Source: Kocuria marina
GTDB lineage: Bacteria; Actinomycetota; Actinomycetes; Actinomycetales; Micrococcaceae
Reading direction: 5' to 3'
Length of the DNA stretch: 64,000 nt
Assembly: GCF_000786655.1 (NCBI RefSeq)
Contig: NZ_JROM01000058.1
Coordinates: 104,909 to 168,908, forward strand
Shown here: positions 17,148 through 24,882 of the stretch, piece after piece
How positions within the stretch are numbered: position 1 is the first letter of the stretch
Layout of the letters: the number at the start of each line of letters is the position of its first letter
The notes under the pieces: generated by a model
What the model was told of the DNA's origin: nothing
Database searches by the model: none
Seen by the model: the letters and a program-made list of their open reading frames with translations, nothing else
Position numbers and translations under genes: made by a program

Positions 17148-18713
17148 ATGACCATCAACGCCGACAACGAGACGCCCGCCACCGTGCTGCTCGGTTCCTC
17201 CGGGACGACCGTGGCGGACGTGATCGCCGTGGCCCGCCACGGTGCGCGCGTCGAACTGACCTCCGAGGCCCGCGAACACGTCGCACAGGTGCGCCGACAC
17301 ATCGACGCCCTGGCCGCGTCGGACGTGCCCGCGTACGGGATCTCCACCGGCTTCGGGGCGCTGGCCAACAAGCACATCCCGCTGGAGAAGCGCACGCGGC
17401 TGCAGAAGTCCCTGGTGCGCTCCCACGCTGCGGGCACTGGGCCCATCGTGGAGCGGGAGGTGGTGCGGGCGCTGATGTTCCTGCGCGCCAAGACCCTGGC
17501 GTCCGGGCACACGGGCATCCGCGTGGAGACCCTGGAGACGATGCTCGCCGTGCTCAACTCGGGCATCACCCCGGTGGTGCACGAGTTCGGCTCGCTGGGC
17601 TGCTCGGGTGACCTGGCGCCGCTCGCCCACTGCGCGCTCGTGCTCATGGGCGAGGGCCGCGCCGTCGGACCCGACGGCACCGAACGCCCGGTGCCCGAGC
17701 TGCTCGCCGAGGCCGAGATCGAGCCCGTGACCCTCGCCGAGAAGGAGGGCCTGGCGCTGATCAACGGCACGGACGGCATGCTGGGCCAGCTCATCATGGC
17801 GCTGGCGGACCTGCAGCACCTGCTGACCGCCGCGGACATCACCGCCGCGTTCTCGGTGGAGGGTCTGCTGGGTACGGATCGCGTGTTCATCCCCGAACTG
17901 CATGAACCCCTGCGTCCCCACCCGGGCCAGGCGGACGCCGCCGCGAACATGCTCAAGGTGCTCGAGGGGTCCGGCATCGTGGCCTCCCACCGCTTGGGCG
18001 ACGACCGCGTGCAGGACGCGTACTCCCTGCGCTGCGCTCCCCAGGTGGCCGGCGGCAGCCGGGACACCGCGCGCTACGCGCTGTCCGTCGCCCAGCAGGA
18101 ACTCGCGGCGGCGGTGGACAACCCCGTGGTCCTGGACGACGGCACCGTGAGTTCCAACGGGAACTTCCACGGCGCCCCGGTGGCCTACGTACTGGACTTC
18201 ATGGCCATCCCGATCGCGGATCTCGCGTCCATGTCGGAGCGGCGTACCGACCGCATGCTGGACCCCGCCCGTTCCCACGGCCTGCCCCCGTTCCTTGCGG
18301 AGGACCCTGGGACGGACTCCGGTCTGATGATCGCCCAGTACACGCAGGCGGGCCTGGTCTCGGACATGAAGCGGTTGGCCGTGCCGGCCTCGGTCGATTC
18401 GATCCCCAGCTCGGCCATGCAGGAGGACCACGTGTCGATGGGGTGGCACGCCGCCCGCAAACTGCGCCAGGCCGTGCTGAATCTGCGCCGGGTGCTCGCG
18501 ATCGAGCTGATGACCGCGACCCGGGCCATTGCCCTGCGCGCACCCCTGGAACCCGGGGCGGCGTCGTCGGCGGTGCTGCAGCAACTGCACGGCCGCGTGG
18601 GAACGCCGGGCCCGGACCGCTTCCTGGCCCCAGAGATCGAGGCCGCGGAGGAGTACGTCGCGTCCGGGCAGCTCGTGCGCACCGTGGAGTCGGTGACGGG
18701 TCCACTGCGCTGA
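17148..18713 (+). CDS. hutH: Histidine ammonia-lyase
   Basis: A 521-residue histidase that removes ammonia from histidine to give urocanate, the first step of the pathway. The MIO cofactor-forming segment reads GSLGCSGDLAPLAH, so the triad is Cys152-Ser153-Gly154 instead of the more usual Ala-Ser-Gly. Other family segments are YGISTGFGALANKHI, GLALINGTDGMLG, QDAYSLRCAPQV, NPVVLDDGTVSSNGNFHG and SSAMQEDHVSMGW. AAGGGAA precedes the ATG. It is the last hut gene; a strong hairpin follows. The gap to hutI is 129 bases, so it may be co-transcribed with hutUI or have its own promoter. Confidence 0.95.
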   Translation: MTINADNETPATVLLGSSGTTVADVIAVARHGARVELTSEAREHVAQVRRHIDALAASDVPAYGISTGFGALANKHIPLEKRTRLQKSLVRSHAAGTGPIVEREVVRALMFLRAKTLASGHTGIRVETLETMLAVLNSGITPVVHEFGSLGCSGDLAPLAHCALVLMGEGRAVGPDGTERPVPELLAEAEIEPVTLAEKEGLALINGTDGMLGQLIMALADLQHLLTAADITAAFSVEGLLGTDRVFIPELHEPLRPHPGQADAAANMLKVLEGSGIVASHRLGDDRVQDAYSLRCAPQVAGGSRDTARYALSVAQQELAAAVDNPVVLDDGTVSSNGNFHGAPVAYVLDFMAIPIADLASMSERRTDRMLDPARSHGLPPFLAEDPGTDSGLMIAQYTQAGLVSDMKRLAVPASVDSIPSSAMQEDHVSMGWHAARKLRQAVLNLRRVLAIELMTATRAIALRAPLEPGAASSAVLQQLHGRVGTPGPDRFLAPEIEAAEEYVASGQLVRTVESVTGPLR

Positions 18714-18720
18714 CCCGAGC

Positions 18721-18747
18721 GCCCACCGCACGCCCTGTGCGGTGGGC
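18721..18747 (+). terminator. Hairpin terminator after hutH
   Basis: GCCCACCGCAC (18721-18731) pairs perfectly with GTGCGGTGGGC (18737-18747) around GCCCT, seven bases after the hutH stop. There is no T-run, which is common for terminators in high-G+C actinobacteria. It probably separates hutUIH transcription from fmdBA. Confidence 0.65.
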
Positions 18748-18791
18748 CCCGCCGCCTGTATCGTGGCTCACACGCGTGAAGGGAGCATCCC

Positions 18792-19085
18792 ATGCCCGTC
18801 TACGAATTCCGCTGCGAGACCTGCGGGCCGTTCGAGGCGCACCACGCGATGACGGATGTGCCCCGCTCCCGGGAGTGCCCCGCGTGCGGCACGACTGCCC
18901 GCCGCGTCTTCTCCGTGGCCGGGTTGTCCCGCGCGAACTCCCCGCGGGCCCGCGCCATTGACGACGCCGCCCGCTCGGCTGAAGCGCCCGACGTCGTCAG
19001 CTCCGTCCCCCGGCAGACGGGAGGACGAGGAGCCCCACCGGCCGTGTCCCGCGACCCACGGCACCTGAAACTGCCGCGGCCCTGA
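18792..19085 (+). CDS. fmdB: FmdB-type zinc-ribbon regulatory protein
   Basis: A 97-residue protein of the FmdB putative regulatory family. The N-terminal zinc ribbon has two CxxC pairs: FRCETCG at residues 7-11 and CPACG at about 33-37. The rest is a basic, disordered Pro/Arg-rich tail. FmdB was named as a regulator of formamidase in Methylophilus, and here it is 58 bases before a formamidase gene, which strongly supports the pairing. AAGGGAG precedes the ATG. A GC-rich hairpin lies between the two genes. Its molecular role (nucleic-acid binding or metal sensing) is not established. Confidence 0.82.
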   Translation: MPVYEFRCETCGPFEAHHAMTDVPRSRECPACGTTARRVFSVAGLSRANSPRARAIDDAARSAEAPDVVSSVPRQTGGRGAPPAVSRDPRHLKLPRP

Positions 19086-19098
19086 GTATCCCGCTCGA

Positions 19099-19121
19099 CC
19101 CCGCGGGAGCTCCCCGCGGGG
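19099..19121 (+). other. Hairpin between fmdB and fmdA
   Basis: CCCCGCGGG (19099-19107) pairs with CCCGCGGGG (19113-19121) around AGCTC. It ends about ten bases before the fmdA SD region (AGAAAGG). It may set the ratio of the two proteins or terminate partly. Confidence 0.6.
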
Positions 19122-19143
19122 ATCATCAGAAAGGTTCCGGATC

Positions 19144-20400
19144 ATGCCAGAAGTAATTTTCCCGCTCGATTCCACCAAACCGTTCACGGATCAGAAGCTC
19201 ACCGGTCACAACCGCTGGCACCCGGACATCCCGCCCGTGGCCACGCTCAAGCGCGGCGAGAGCTACCGTATCGACTGCCGGGAATGGTTCGACGGAGCGA
19301 TCAAGAACGATGACTCCGCGGACGACATCCGCGATGCGCCCCTCAACAAGGTGCACGCGCTCTCGGGGCCGTTCGCCGTGGAGGGCGCCCAACCGGGTGA
19401 CCTACTCGTGGTCGACATCCTGGACCTCGGTCCCGTTCCGCAGGAGGAAGGACCGCTCGCCGGGCAGGGCTGGGGTTACACCGGGATCTTCGCCCAGAAG
19501 AACGGCGGCAGCTTCCTGGTGGAGCAGTTCCCGGATGCGTACAAGGCCGTCTGGGACTTCCAGGGCGGGGAGTGCACGTCCCGCCACATTCCCGGGGTGC
19601 GATTCACCGGTATGACCCACCCGGGGCTCATGGGCACGGCTCCGTCCGCAGCGCTACTGAAGAAGTGGAACAAGCGCGAAGGGGATTTGATCGCTACGGA
19701 CCCGGATCGGGTGCCTCCCCTGGCCCTGCCCCCGGAGCCGGATTCGGCCATCCTGGGATCCCTCGGGGGTGAGGACTTCGACCGGGTGGCGTCGGAGGCC
19801 GCCCGTACCGCTCCCCCGCGGGAGAACGGTGGCAACCAGGACATCAAGAACTTCACCAAGGGGTCCCGCGTGTTCTACCCGGTGTTCGTCCCGGGCGCTC
19901 ACCTGTCCGTCGGTGATCTGCACTTCTCCCAGGGGGACGGTGAGATCACGTTCTGCGGTGGCATCGAGATGGGCGGGTTCATCGACCTCCACGTGGACGT
20001 GATCAAGGGCGGCATGGAGACCTACGGCGTGACGGAGAACGCCATCTTCATGCCGGGACGCAACGGTCCGGTGTACTCGGAATGGCTCGCGTTCTCGGGT
20101 ACCTCCGTCACCCTCGAGGGCGAACAGCGCTACCTCGACTCCCAGCTCGCATACCAGCGGGCCGTCCTGCACGCGATCGATTACCTCTCGAAGTTCGGAT
20201 GGTCCAAGGAACAGGCCTACCTACTTCTGGGGGCGGCGCCGATCGAGGGCCGCTTCTCGGGGGTCGTGGACATCCCCAATTCCTGCGCCACCGTGTATCT
20301 CCCCACGGAGATCTTCGACGTAAACATTCGCCCCTCCACCGACGGACCTGCGCGGGTGGATCCGGGCATGGACGCACCGAGGTCCATGAATCCGGGATAG
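19144..20400 (+). CDS. fmdA: Formamidase (acetamidase/formamidase family)
   Basis: A 418-residue protein of the FmdA_AmdA family, which hydrolyses formamide (and short amides) to ammonia and the acid. Family segments visible include TGHNRWHPDIPPVATL at the start, GPFAVEGAQPGDLLVVDI, TGIFAQKNGGSF, RFTGMTHPGLMGTAPS, GGNQDIKNFTKGSRVFYPVF and the HLSVGDLHFSQGDGE region with the conserved acidic and His residues. Length is typical for formamidase. The upstream fmdB and the hutG-containing cluster just before it fit a role in using the formamide released during histidine breakdown. The coding sequence ends at the border of a lower-G+C region that holds a restriction-modification system. Confidence 0.9.
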   Translation: MPEVIFPLDSTKPFTDQKLTGHNRWHPDIPPVATLKRGESYRIDCREWFDGAIKNDDSADDIRDAPLNKVHALSGPFAVEGAQPGDLLVVDILDLGPVPQEEGPLAGQGWGYTGIFAQKNGGSFLVEQFPDAYKAVWDFQGGECTSRHIPGVRFTGMTHPGLMGTAPSAALLKKWNKREGDLIATDPDRVPPLALPPEPDSAILGSLGGEDFDRVASEAARTAPPRENGGNQDIKNFTKGSRVFYPVFVPGAHLSVGDLHFSQGDGEITFCGGIEMGGFIDLHVDVIKGGMETYGVTENAIFMPGRNGPVYSEWLAFSGTSVTLEGEQRYLDSQLAYQRAVLHAIDYLSKFGWSKEQAYLLLGAAPIEGRFSGVVDIPNSCATVYLPTEIFDVNIRPSTDGPARVDPGMDAPRSMNPG

Positions 20401-20618
20401 AGCGAGGGAGAAAAGCGACGCTATTTCAGCACCGTAGAAGTATGTGAATCTGGACGATCTTTTCCCAGATGCATGGAAGAGGTACGAAAGAAGGTCCCCA
20501 CTCCAAGTTGGTAAGCCCCGAGCCGACAGACAACGGCACGAGAGAACCGTCTACAAGATCACCTGGTCATGCACGATACTGTGCGGATGTACTACAACAG
20601 GTCACCGCGGGATGATCC
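20401..20618. other. Low-G+C junction without a convincing gene
   Basis: This 218-base gap separates fmdA from the convergent HNH endonuclease gene. It is clearly more A+T-rich than the hut region. A GTG-started frame at 20444-20653 could encode 69 residues, but it has no SD, no recognisable motif and overlaps the nuclease gene. I see no terminator or tRNA. It may mark the left junction of the acquired restriction-modification segment. Confidence 0.4.
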
Positions 20619-21389
20619 CTACAGAGAAATCCTTTCACCTAGCCAATGCGTAATTTGGTCACGCACCCCTGGCGCAGCCAAACGGATGCGATCATAGACG
20701 GCGTCCAAGTCAGAACGCTCACGCGAATTCTGTCGGAGCCATCGCAGTAGCGTCTTTTTGTCCGCTGCAGGGAGGCGGCGCGCACTCGCAAGGAGATCGT
20801 CAAATGATTCTCCTGAGCCGCTCTCAGCCCGAACTGTTTCGTTGCATCTAGCACATTCACAACGAAGATTGTCAAGCTTGTTGCTACCACCCTGCTGGGC
20901 AGGAATAACGTGACCGATCGTCATGCGCGCCGGGTTTCGAGGCGGCTCAGGATAGTTCTCTGCCGCACCCACGCCACAGATCGTGCAGCGGGATCCATCC
21001 CGCTCCAGCACTTTGCGACGTGTATGCGGATCAATACTGCTGGTGTCATCGGGCTTGGAGTCGAGAGATCCGGGCCACCAGCCATGTTGGCGCATCAGGT
21101 ACTCCGCATTGAGCCCAGGCATGTCCTTCATGCCGTCAATTACCCATCCCCATGTACGCAGTTCACGAATCCTGCGCTGAAAGTGCTCGTCACGCACCCC
21201 CAGAGCTTGACGGATCTCATCCATAGAGAATCGATCGCCCACGGCGACGTTAAACTTTAGCCAGGAAGCCGCCCGCGGCTTATTCCCTGTGGCTCCTTTG
21301 GGACCAGCGCCAGACTTGCGGTCCCACCACAGTTTGCCGTCGGGCGCGTAGGCCTCAGGCGGATACTCCCGATTCATATTTTCCGGCAC
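20619..21389 (-). CDS. HNH-family restriction endonuclease
   Basis: A 256-residue protein with a central HNH nuclease domain at about residues 115-175. It shows RDGSRCTICG (first Cys pair), MTIGHVIPAQQGGSNKLDNLRCECARCNETV (catalytic His, Asn and second Cys pair, GH..P..GG..N..NL pattern). The N-terminal half carries a DNA-binding-like segment (FSMDEIRQALGVRDEHFQRRIRELRTWGW), and the C-terminal helix-rich part is unassigned. The gene follows a C5 methyltransferase on the same strand by 73 bases, the usual arrangement of a type II restriction-modification pair, so it should cut the site that the methylase protects. The recognition sequence is unknown. Base composition is lower in G+C than in flanking genes, which suggests horizontal gain. 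Confidence 0.82.
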   Translation of the reverse strand: MPENMNREYPPEAYAPDGKLWWDRKSGAGPKGATGNKPRAASWLKFNVAVGDRFSMDEIRQALGVRDEHFQRRIRELRTWGWVIDGMKDMPGLNAEYLMRQHGWWPGSLDSKPDDTSSIDPHTRRKVLERDGSRCTICGVGAAENYPEPPRNPARMTIGHVIPAQQGGSNKLDNLRCECARCNETVRAESGSGESFDDLLASARRLPAADKKTLLRWLRQNSRERSDLDAVYDRIRLAAPGVRDQITHWLGERISL

Positions 21390-21462
21390 GTTTAACCTCG
21401 CGATATGTATGCACTAGGACGAAAAATTTGACCCCGCATGACTTAGAGGTCACAGATGCACA

Positions 21463-22509
21463 TTATTGAACAACCGGCACCCTGATGTCGCGCGCCTGAG
21501 CGAGACGATGACCCTCAGTGGGTTTGTCATCGCGCTCTTGCGTGGTGAGTACAGCCGCGATGTTCAGTCCAACCGCTCGGGCCACTGGGGGCGGGAACGC
21601 GTTCCCCACCTGTCGCCATGCGGCGGTTTTACCTCCCGAGAATTTCCAATCTTCAGGAAACCCTTGAAGGACTGCCCCCATCTGCACTGTGAGCCGCGGC
21701 GGATCGTCGTGAGGGAAGTCCGCACTGGGCGCTGTCTCAGCAATGGACGAAGCTTTCACCCCGAGTTTGGCCCATGCCTGCTTGGAACGAGTGGGCCCTA
21801 AATCCGGCCCTCCGTGTTTCTTGGAGCCACCCACTAGGGTGGGGGCGATCCCATTTGCCTTCTGGGACCACGCCTCCACGCCCTCCCATCCGTTAGCTCC
21901 CATCAAATGGGCTATCGAAGCACCGACAGTTGTCGTGACCGGCTTTGGGTCGGGCCACTGGAAATCTTTCAGCTTCGATCCGCGGAAGGCGACCAAAATG
22001 AACCGAGGACGCAATTGCGGCACGCCGTAGTTTGAAGAGTTCAACAGCTTCCAGTCTGACTCATATCCCATGTCACGCAGCCTGTCGATGATCTGCGCCC
22101 TATACGTAGCAAAACGGGGCTGGGACAGACCACGGACGTTTTCCAGCATCACCGCACGCGGCCGAGCCCGAGCCACAATATCGAGAGCCTTGGGGAACAG
22201 ATCTCGCTCATCATCCGCGCCTAGCTGTTTGCCCGCGATGGAGAACGGGGGGCAAGGCACGCCTCCTGCGATCAAATCAACCCCATCGAAGTCCAAGCCG
22301 TCCACGTCATGTAGATCTCGTTCCTGAACGCGCCATCGGTGGTCCGCAGGCACCCCCGGGTGATCTCTGTTAGCTCGCAGGGTCTCACAGGCCCATTTGT
22401 CATTTTCGATGGCTGCGACGTGAGAGAAGCCAGCCTGTTCTAGGCCCAGAGCCTGGCCGCCCGCCCCGGCGCAGAGCTCGACAGACGTGAGTGCTACGGG
22501 GTCAGTCAT
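21463..22509 (-). CDS. DNA (cytosine-5) methyltransferase of a type II R-M system
   Basis: A 348-residue m5C methyltransferase. Motif I is ELCAGAGGQALGLEQAGF. Motif IV is GGVPCPPFS with the catalytic cysteine, motif VI contains ENVRGL, motif VIII is QLRPRF, motif IX is RLTVQMGAVLQGFPEDW and motif X is QVGNAFPPPVA. The short segment between motifs VIII and IX (about residues 185-270) is the target-recognition domain; specificity cannot be read from it. An ATG at 22509 with AAGGAG six bases upstream is preferred over an ATG seven codons earlier, because the SD lies inside the longer version. It precedes and probably shares a transcript with the HNH nuclease gene. No controller (C) protein gene is visible. 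Confidence 0.93.
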   Translation of the reverse strand: MTDPVALTSVELCAGAGGQALGLEQAGFSHVAAIENDKWACETLRANRDHPGVPADHRWRVQERDLHDVDGLDFDGVDLIAGGVPCPPFSIAGKQLGADDERDLFPKALDIVARARPRAVMLENVRGLSQPRFATYRAQIIDRLRDMGYESDWKLLNSSNYGVPQLRPRFILVAFRGSKLKDFQWPDPKPVTTTVGASIAHLMGANGWEGVEAWSQKANGIAPTLVGGSKKHGGPDLGPTRSKQAWAKLGVKASSIAETAPSADFPHDDPPRLTVQMGAVLQGFPEDWKFSGGKTAAWRQVGNAFPPPVARAVGLNIAAVLTTQERDDKPTEGHRLAQARDIRVPVVQ

Positions 22510-22743
22510 ATGGAACTCCTTGACGGTCATAACGGCTCCTACTAGGTGAGCCCGTTCTTGGCACCACGCGTTCTCGATGAGGCGCCTGCGAAGTACTGTA
22601 CAAGTGCGCTCCGACGTGCTGGAGCGCGGATGCCGGAGTGGGCGGATTGCAAGACGCGATCATTGTGAGCGGTCTAATACATGATTTCCTGTGGCTTCCA
22701 ACATCGCCCCGAGACGAGCTTCCCTCAGCCCTGACACACGCGC

Positions 22744-22780
22744 GGCGCCCCGCCACCACCGAACGTGGTGACGGGGCGCC
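22744..22780 (-). terminator. Terminator hairpin after the thiosulfate transporter fusion gene
   Basis: GGCGCCCCG (22744-22752) pairs with CGGGGCGCC (22772-22780), and inside CACCAC (22754-22759) pairs with GTGGTG (22765-22770) around a 5-base loop. It lies 24 bases beyond the stop of the gene ending at 22805. Confidence 0.7.
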
Positions 22781-22804
22781 GTCATCAATGGCCGAGCTCC
22801 GGAA

Positions 22805-24277
22805 TCAGCCCTTCTTCAGCGTGATCTGCCAGCTGGCGTCACCCTTCTCCACGAAGTCCGTGACCTCGTGGCCGTCCGTGGCCGCCCACTGCGGGATGGC
22901 CTCGGTCGCCTGGGTGCAGTCGAAGTCGATGACCAGGTGGTCCCCGGAGTCCAGGGTCTTCATGACGTCCTTGGCCTCGATCAGCGGGAACGGGCACACG
23001 GCACCGAGCGAGTCGAGCGCGTAGTAGCCCTCACCCAGGTCCTTGAGCTTCTTGGACGGCGCACTGGCCGGGTTCTTGACCATCAGCGCGGAGGGCGCGG
23101 CGGAGAAGCCCGCGAACACGTTGGTGCCGTTGGCCCCGGAAGCCGCGGGGGCCGTGGGAACGGCGGACGGAGCGGCGTCGATCAAGTTTCCGGACGGGGT
23201 CGCGGAGTCCACGGTGTGGTCCAGGCTCTCGTCGGTCGTGTAGGTCTCGTCCGAGCCGGCCACGGCGGGGCGGGCCTGCGAGGGCTTGAGCCAGATCTTG
23301 GTGGCCACGGCCACGCCCAGTGCGATGAACAGCAGGGCGATCCAGCCCTGGAAGGTGAACAGGCTGGTCTGGACCATGCCGTTGCCCACGGTGCAGCCGC
23401 CGGCGAGCGCCGCGCCGACGCCCATGAGGACACCGCCGCCGATCGAGCGCACGGTGGTCTTGGCGTCCGCCACGCGGATGCGGAACTCACCGGTGGCCTT
23501 GGCCGCAATGAAGGAACCGACCAGGATGCCGAGCACGAGCATGACGCCCCAGTCGAGCCGGTCCTGATCACCGGTCACGAGGAAGTTGAGGGAGTTGGCG
23601 GTGGGGGTCGTGATCCCCAGGCCGTCGTTGCGTCCCGTGGCGGCGGACAGCGGCCACGCGATGACGCCCAGCAGACCGATCAGCGCACCGGCGGTGTACA
23701 CGTGGAGGGGGCGCTTCCAGGCTGCGCGGTTGCCCAGGCGAGCGGGCTTGGGCGCGTTCTTCTCACGGGTGAGGAAGTGACGCACCATGAGCGCGGTGAT
23801 CACGGCCAGGGCGACGACGAACAGCCACGGCGAGACGCCCAGCGCACCCGGGATGGTGGTCAGGCCGGTGTCCCAGCTCTTCATGCCGGCGTTGAAACCG
23901 CTCAGCACGCCCGTCTTCATCGCGGACGCGGACAGCGCGTACATGGCCAGCGCGACCCACGAGCCCACGAGGCCCTCGCCGGAGCGGTACCACGTGCCGG
24001 AGGCGCACCCGCCGGCCAGGATGATGCCGATGCCGAACATGAATCCGCCCACGATCACCGCGAGGGGCGCGAAGGAGGGGTAGTTGGGGGAGATGACGTC
24101 GGCGGAGGTCAAGGCGGTGAGCCCGATGGCGTGCACGGAGATCACCACGAGCAGCGCGGCGAAGGTCCGCCACGACTTCTGCAGGAAGATGTCCCGCAGC
24201 ATGCCGGTGACGCAGAAGCGGCCGCGCTGCATGACGATGCCCAGCAGCGCGCCGATGACAAGTCCGGTGAGGATCAT
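22805..24277 (-). CDS. YeeE/YedE (TsuA-like) thiosulfate transporter fused to a TusA domain
   Basis: A 490-residue protein. Residues 1 to about 350 form the YeeE/YedE membrane transporter, with the substrate-relay cysteines in GRFCVTGM (Cys22), GGCASGTW and GGCTVGNG. Cys22 falls at the same number as in the characterised Spirochaeta YeeE as I remember it, which supports the ATG at 24277 over longer frames. A disordered Ala/Pro/Ser linker of about 65 residues leads to a C-terminal TusA/SirA sulfur-carrier domain (LDSLGAVCPFPLIEAKDVM, with the CPxP cysteine). In E. coli the two functions are separate genes, yeeE/tsuA and yeeD/tsuB. The fusion should import thiosulfate and pass its sulfur directly to the cytosolic carrier. 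The gene stands alone, with a leader inverted repeat and a terminator. Confidence 0.88.
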   Translation of the reverse strand: MILTGLVIGALLGIVMQRGRFCVTGMLRDIFLQKSWRTFAALLVVISVHAIGLTALTSADVISPNYPSFAPLAVIVGGFMFGIGIILAGGCASGTWYRSGEGLVGSWVALAMYALSASAMKTGVLSGFNAGMKSWDTGLTTIPGALGVSPWLFVVALAVITALMVRHFLTREKNAPKPARLGNRAAWKRPLHVYTAGALIGLLGVIAWPLSAATGRNDGLGITTPTANSLNFLVTGDQDRLDWGVMLVLGILVGSFIAAKATGEFRIRVADAKTTVRSIGGGVLMGVGAALAGGCTVGNGMVQTSLFTFQGWIALLFIALGVAVATKIWLKPSQARPAVAGSDETYTTDESLDHTVDSATPSGNLIDAAPSAVPTAPAASGANGTNVFAGFSAAPSALMVKNPASAPSKKLKDLGEGYYALDSLGAVCPFPLIEAKDVMKTLDSGDHLVIDFDCTQATEAIPQWAATDGHEVTDFVEKGDASWQITLKKG

Positions 24278-24338
24278 ATGTGAGTACCAGTTTCCCGCGC
24301 ACCGGGAAGAGGGCGCGTTCGGAGGAAGGGAAGATGAG

Positions 24339-24364
24339 ATGAGGAATCGAAAAAGACTCCTCAT
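24339..24364 (-). promoter_or_regulatory. Inverted repeat in the leader of the thiosulfate transporter gene
   Basis: ATGAGGA (24339-24345) and TCCTCAT (24358-24364) are perfect arms around a 12-base A-rich centre, 62 bases before the start. On the minus strand TTGCCC and TATGAG with a 16-base spacer lie next to it and could be the promoter. A sulfur-responsive repressor site is a reasonable guess; the regulator is unknown. Confidence 0.4.
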
Positions 24365-24468
24365 ACTCAACTACTCACCGGGGGCAACGTCCAGGTTTTC
24401 GTCACAAAGTGTCGTATTCCCTGGAGGGTCCCCAAAGTACCTACTCGTGAGGTATTAGCGAAGTTCTC

Positions 24469-24882
24469 TCAATCCGGCCGCGTGAATGCCGCCCGCAGCG
24501 CCCCCACCGCGGCCTTCCCCGCCCGACTCACGGACATGGGCACCTGCCCGAAGACCTCGCGCGGGATCGGGTTCCGGCACAGCCGCGTGGTCCGCTCCGC
24601 ATCCCAGTCCACGAGCACGAACCACTCGTCGCCCTCCTGCACGACCTCCCGCACGGTGCCCGTGGCGCACAGCTCCTGCCGCTGGGACAGGTAGGCCCAG
24701 ATCGCGTCCCCCGCCGCCATGGTCCGGTAGCCCGTGCGCAGGCACCACCGATCGGCGGGCTGCGAGCGCCCGATCGCCTCCCACACCGCCGTGGCATCCG
24801 CGCGGGTGCGCCAGTCGGCGGGCATGTGCTCTCCGTGAGCGGCCGGATTGATGGGCAGCAGCCAGTGGGTCTCCGCGGCCAT
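24469..24882 (-). CDS. Small PUA/EVE-like protein, function unknown
   Basis: A 137-residue protein. It begins THWLLPINPAAHG, continues with DRWCLRTGYRTMAAGDAIWAYLSQRQELCATGTVREV, and has VDWDAERTTRLCRNPIPREVF. The pattern of a GD-x-x-W/F-x-Y strand followed by a G-x-G/V-x-V strand resembles the PUA-like EVE/ASCH fold that binds modified bases or RNA, but the match is by eye and weak. Its ATG follows directly the TGA of the upstream epimerase-like gene, so the two are translationally coupled. No function is claimed. Confidence 0.6.
   Translation of the reverse strand: MAAETHWLLPINPAAHGEHMPADWRTRADATAVWEAIGRSQPADRWCLRTGYRTMAAGDAIWAYLSQRQELCATGTVREVVQEGDEWFVLVDWDAERTTRLCRNPIPREVFGQVPMSVSRAGKAAVGALRAAFTRPD

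Noticed and set aside
20444..20653. A 69-codon GTG frame in the low-G+C junction
   Set aside because: No SD, no motif, and it overlaps the HNH nuclease gene in the opposite direction.
22627..22662. A string resembling the 5' half of a tRNA-Leu (GCGGATGCCGGAGTGG ... AAGACGCG)
   Set aside because: No matching 3' acceptor arm, T-arm or anticodon stem follows, so no cloverleaf can be drawn. It could be a relic at the R-M border, but this is too weak to annotate.
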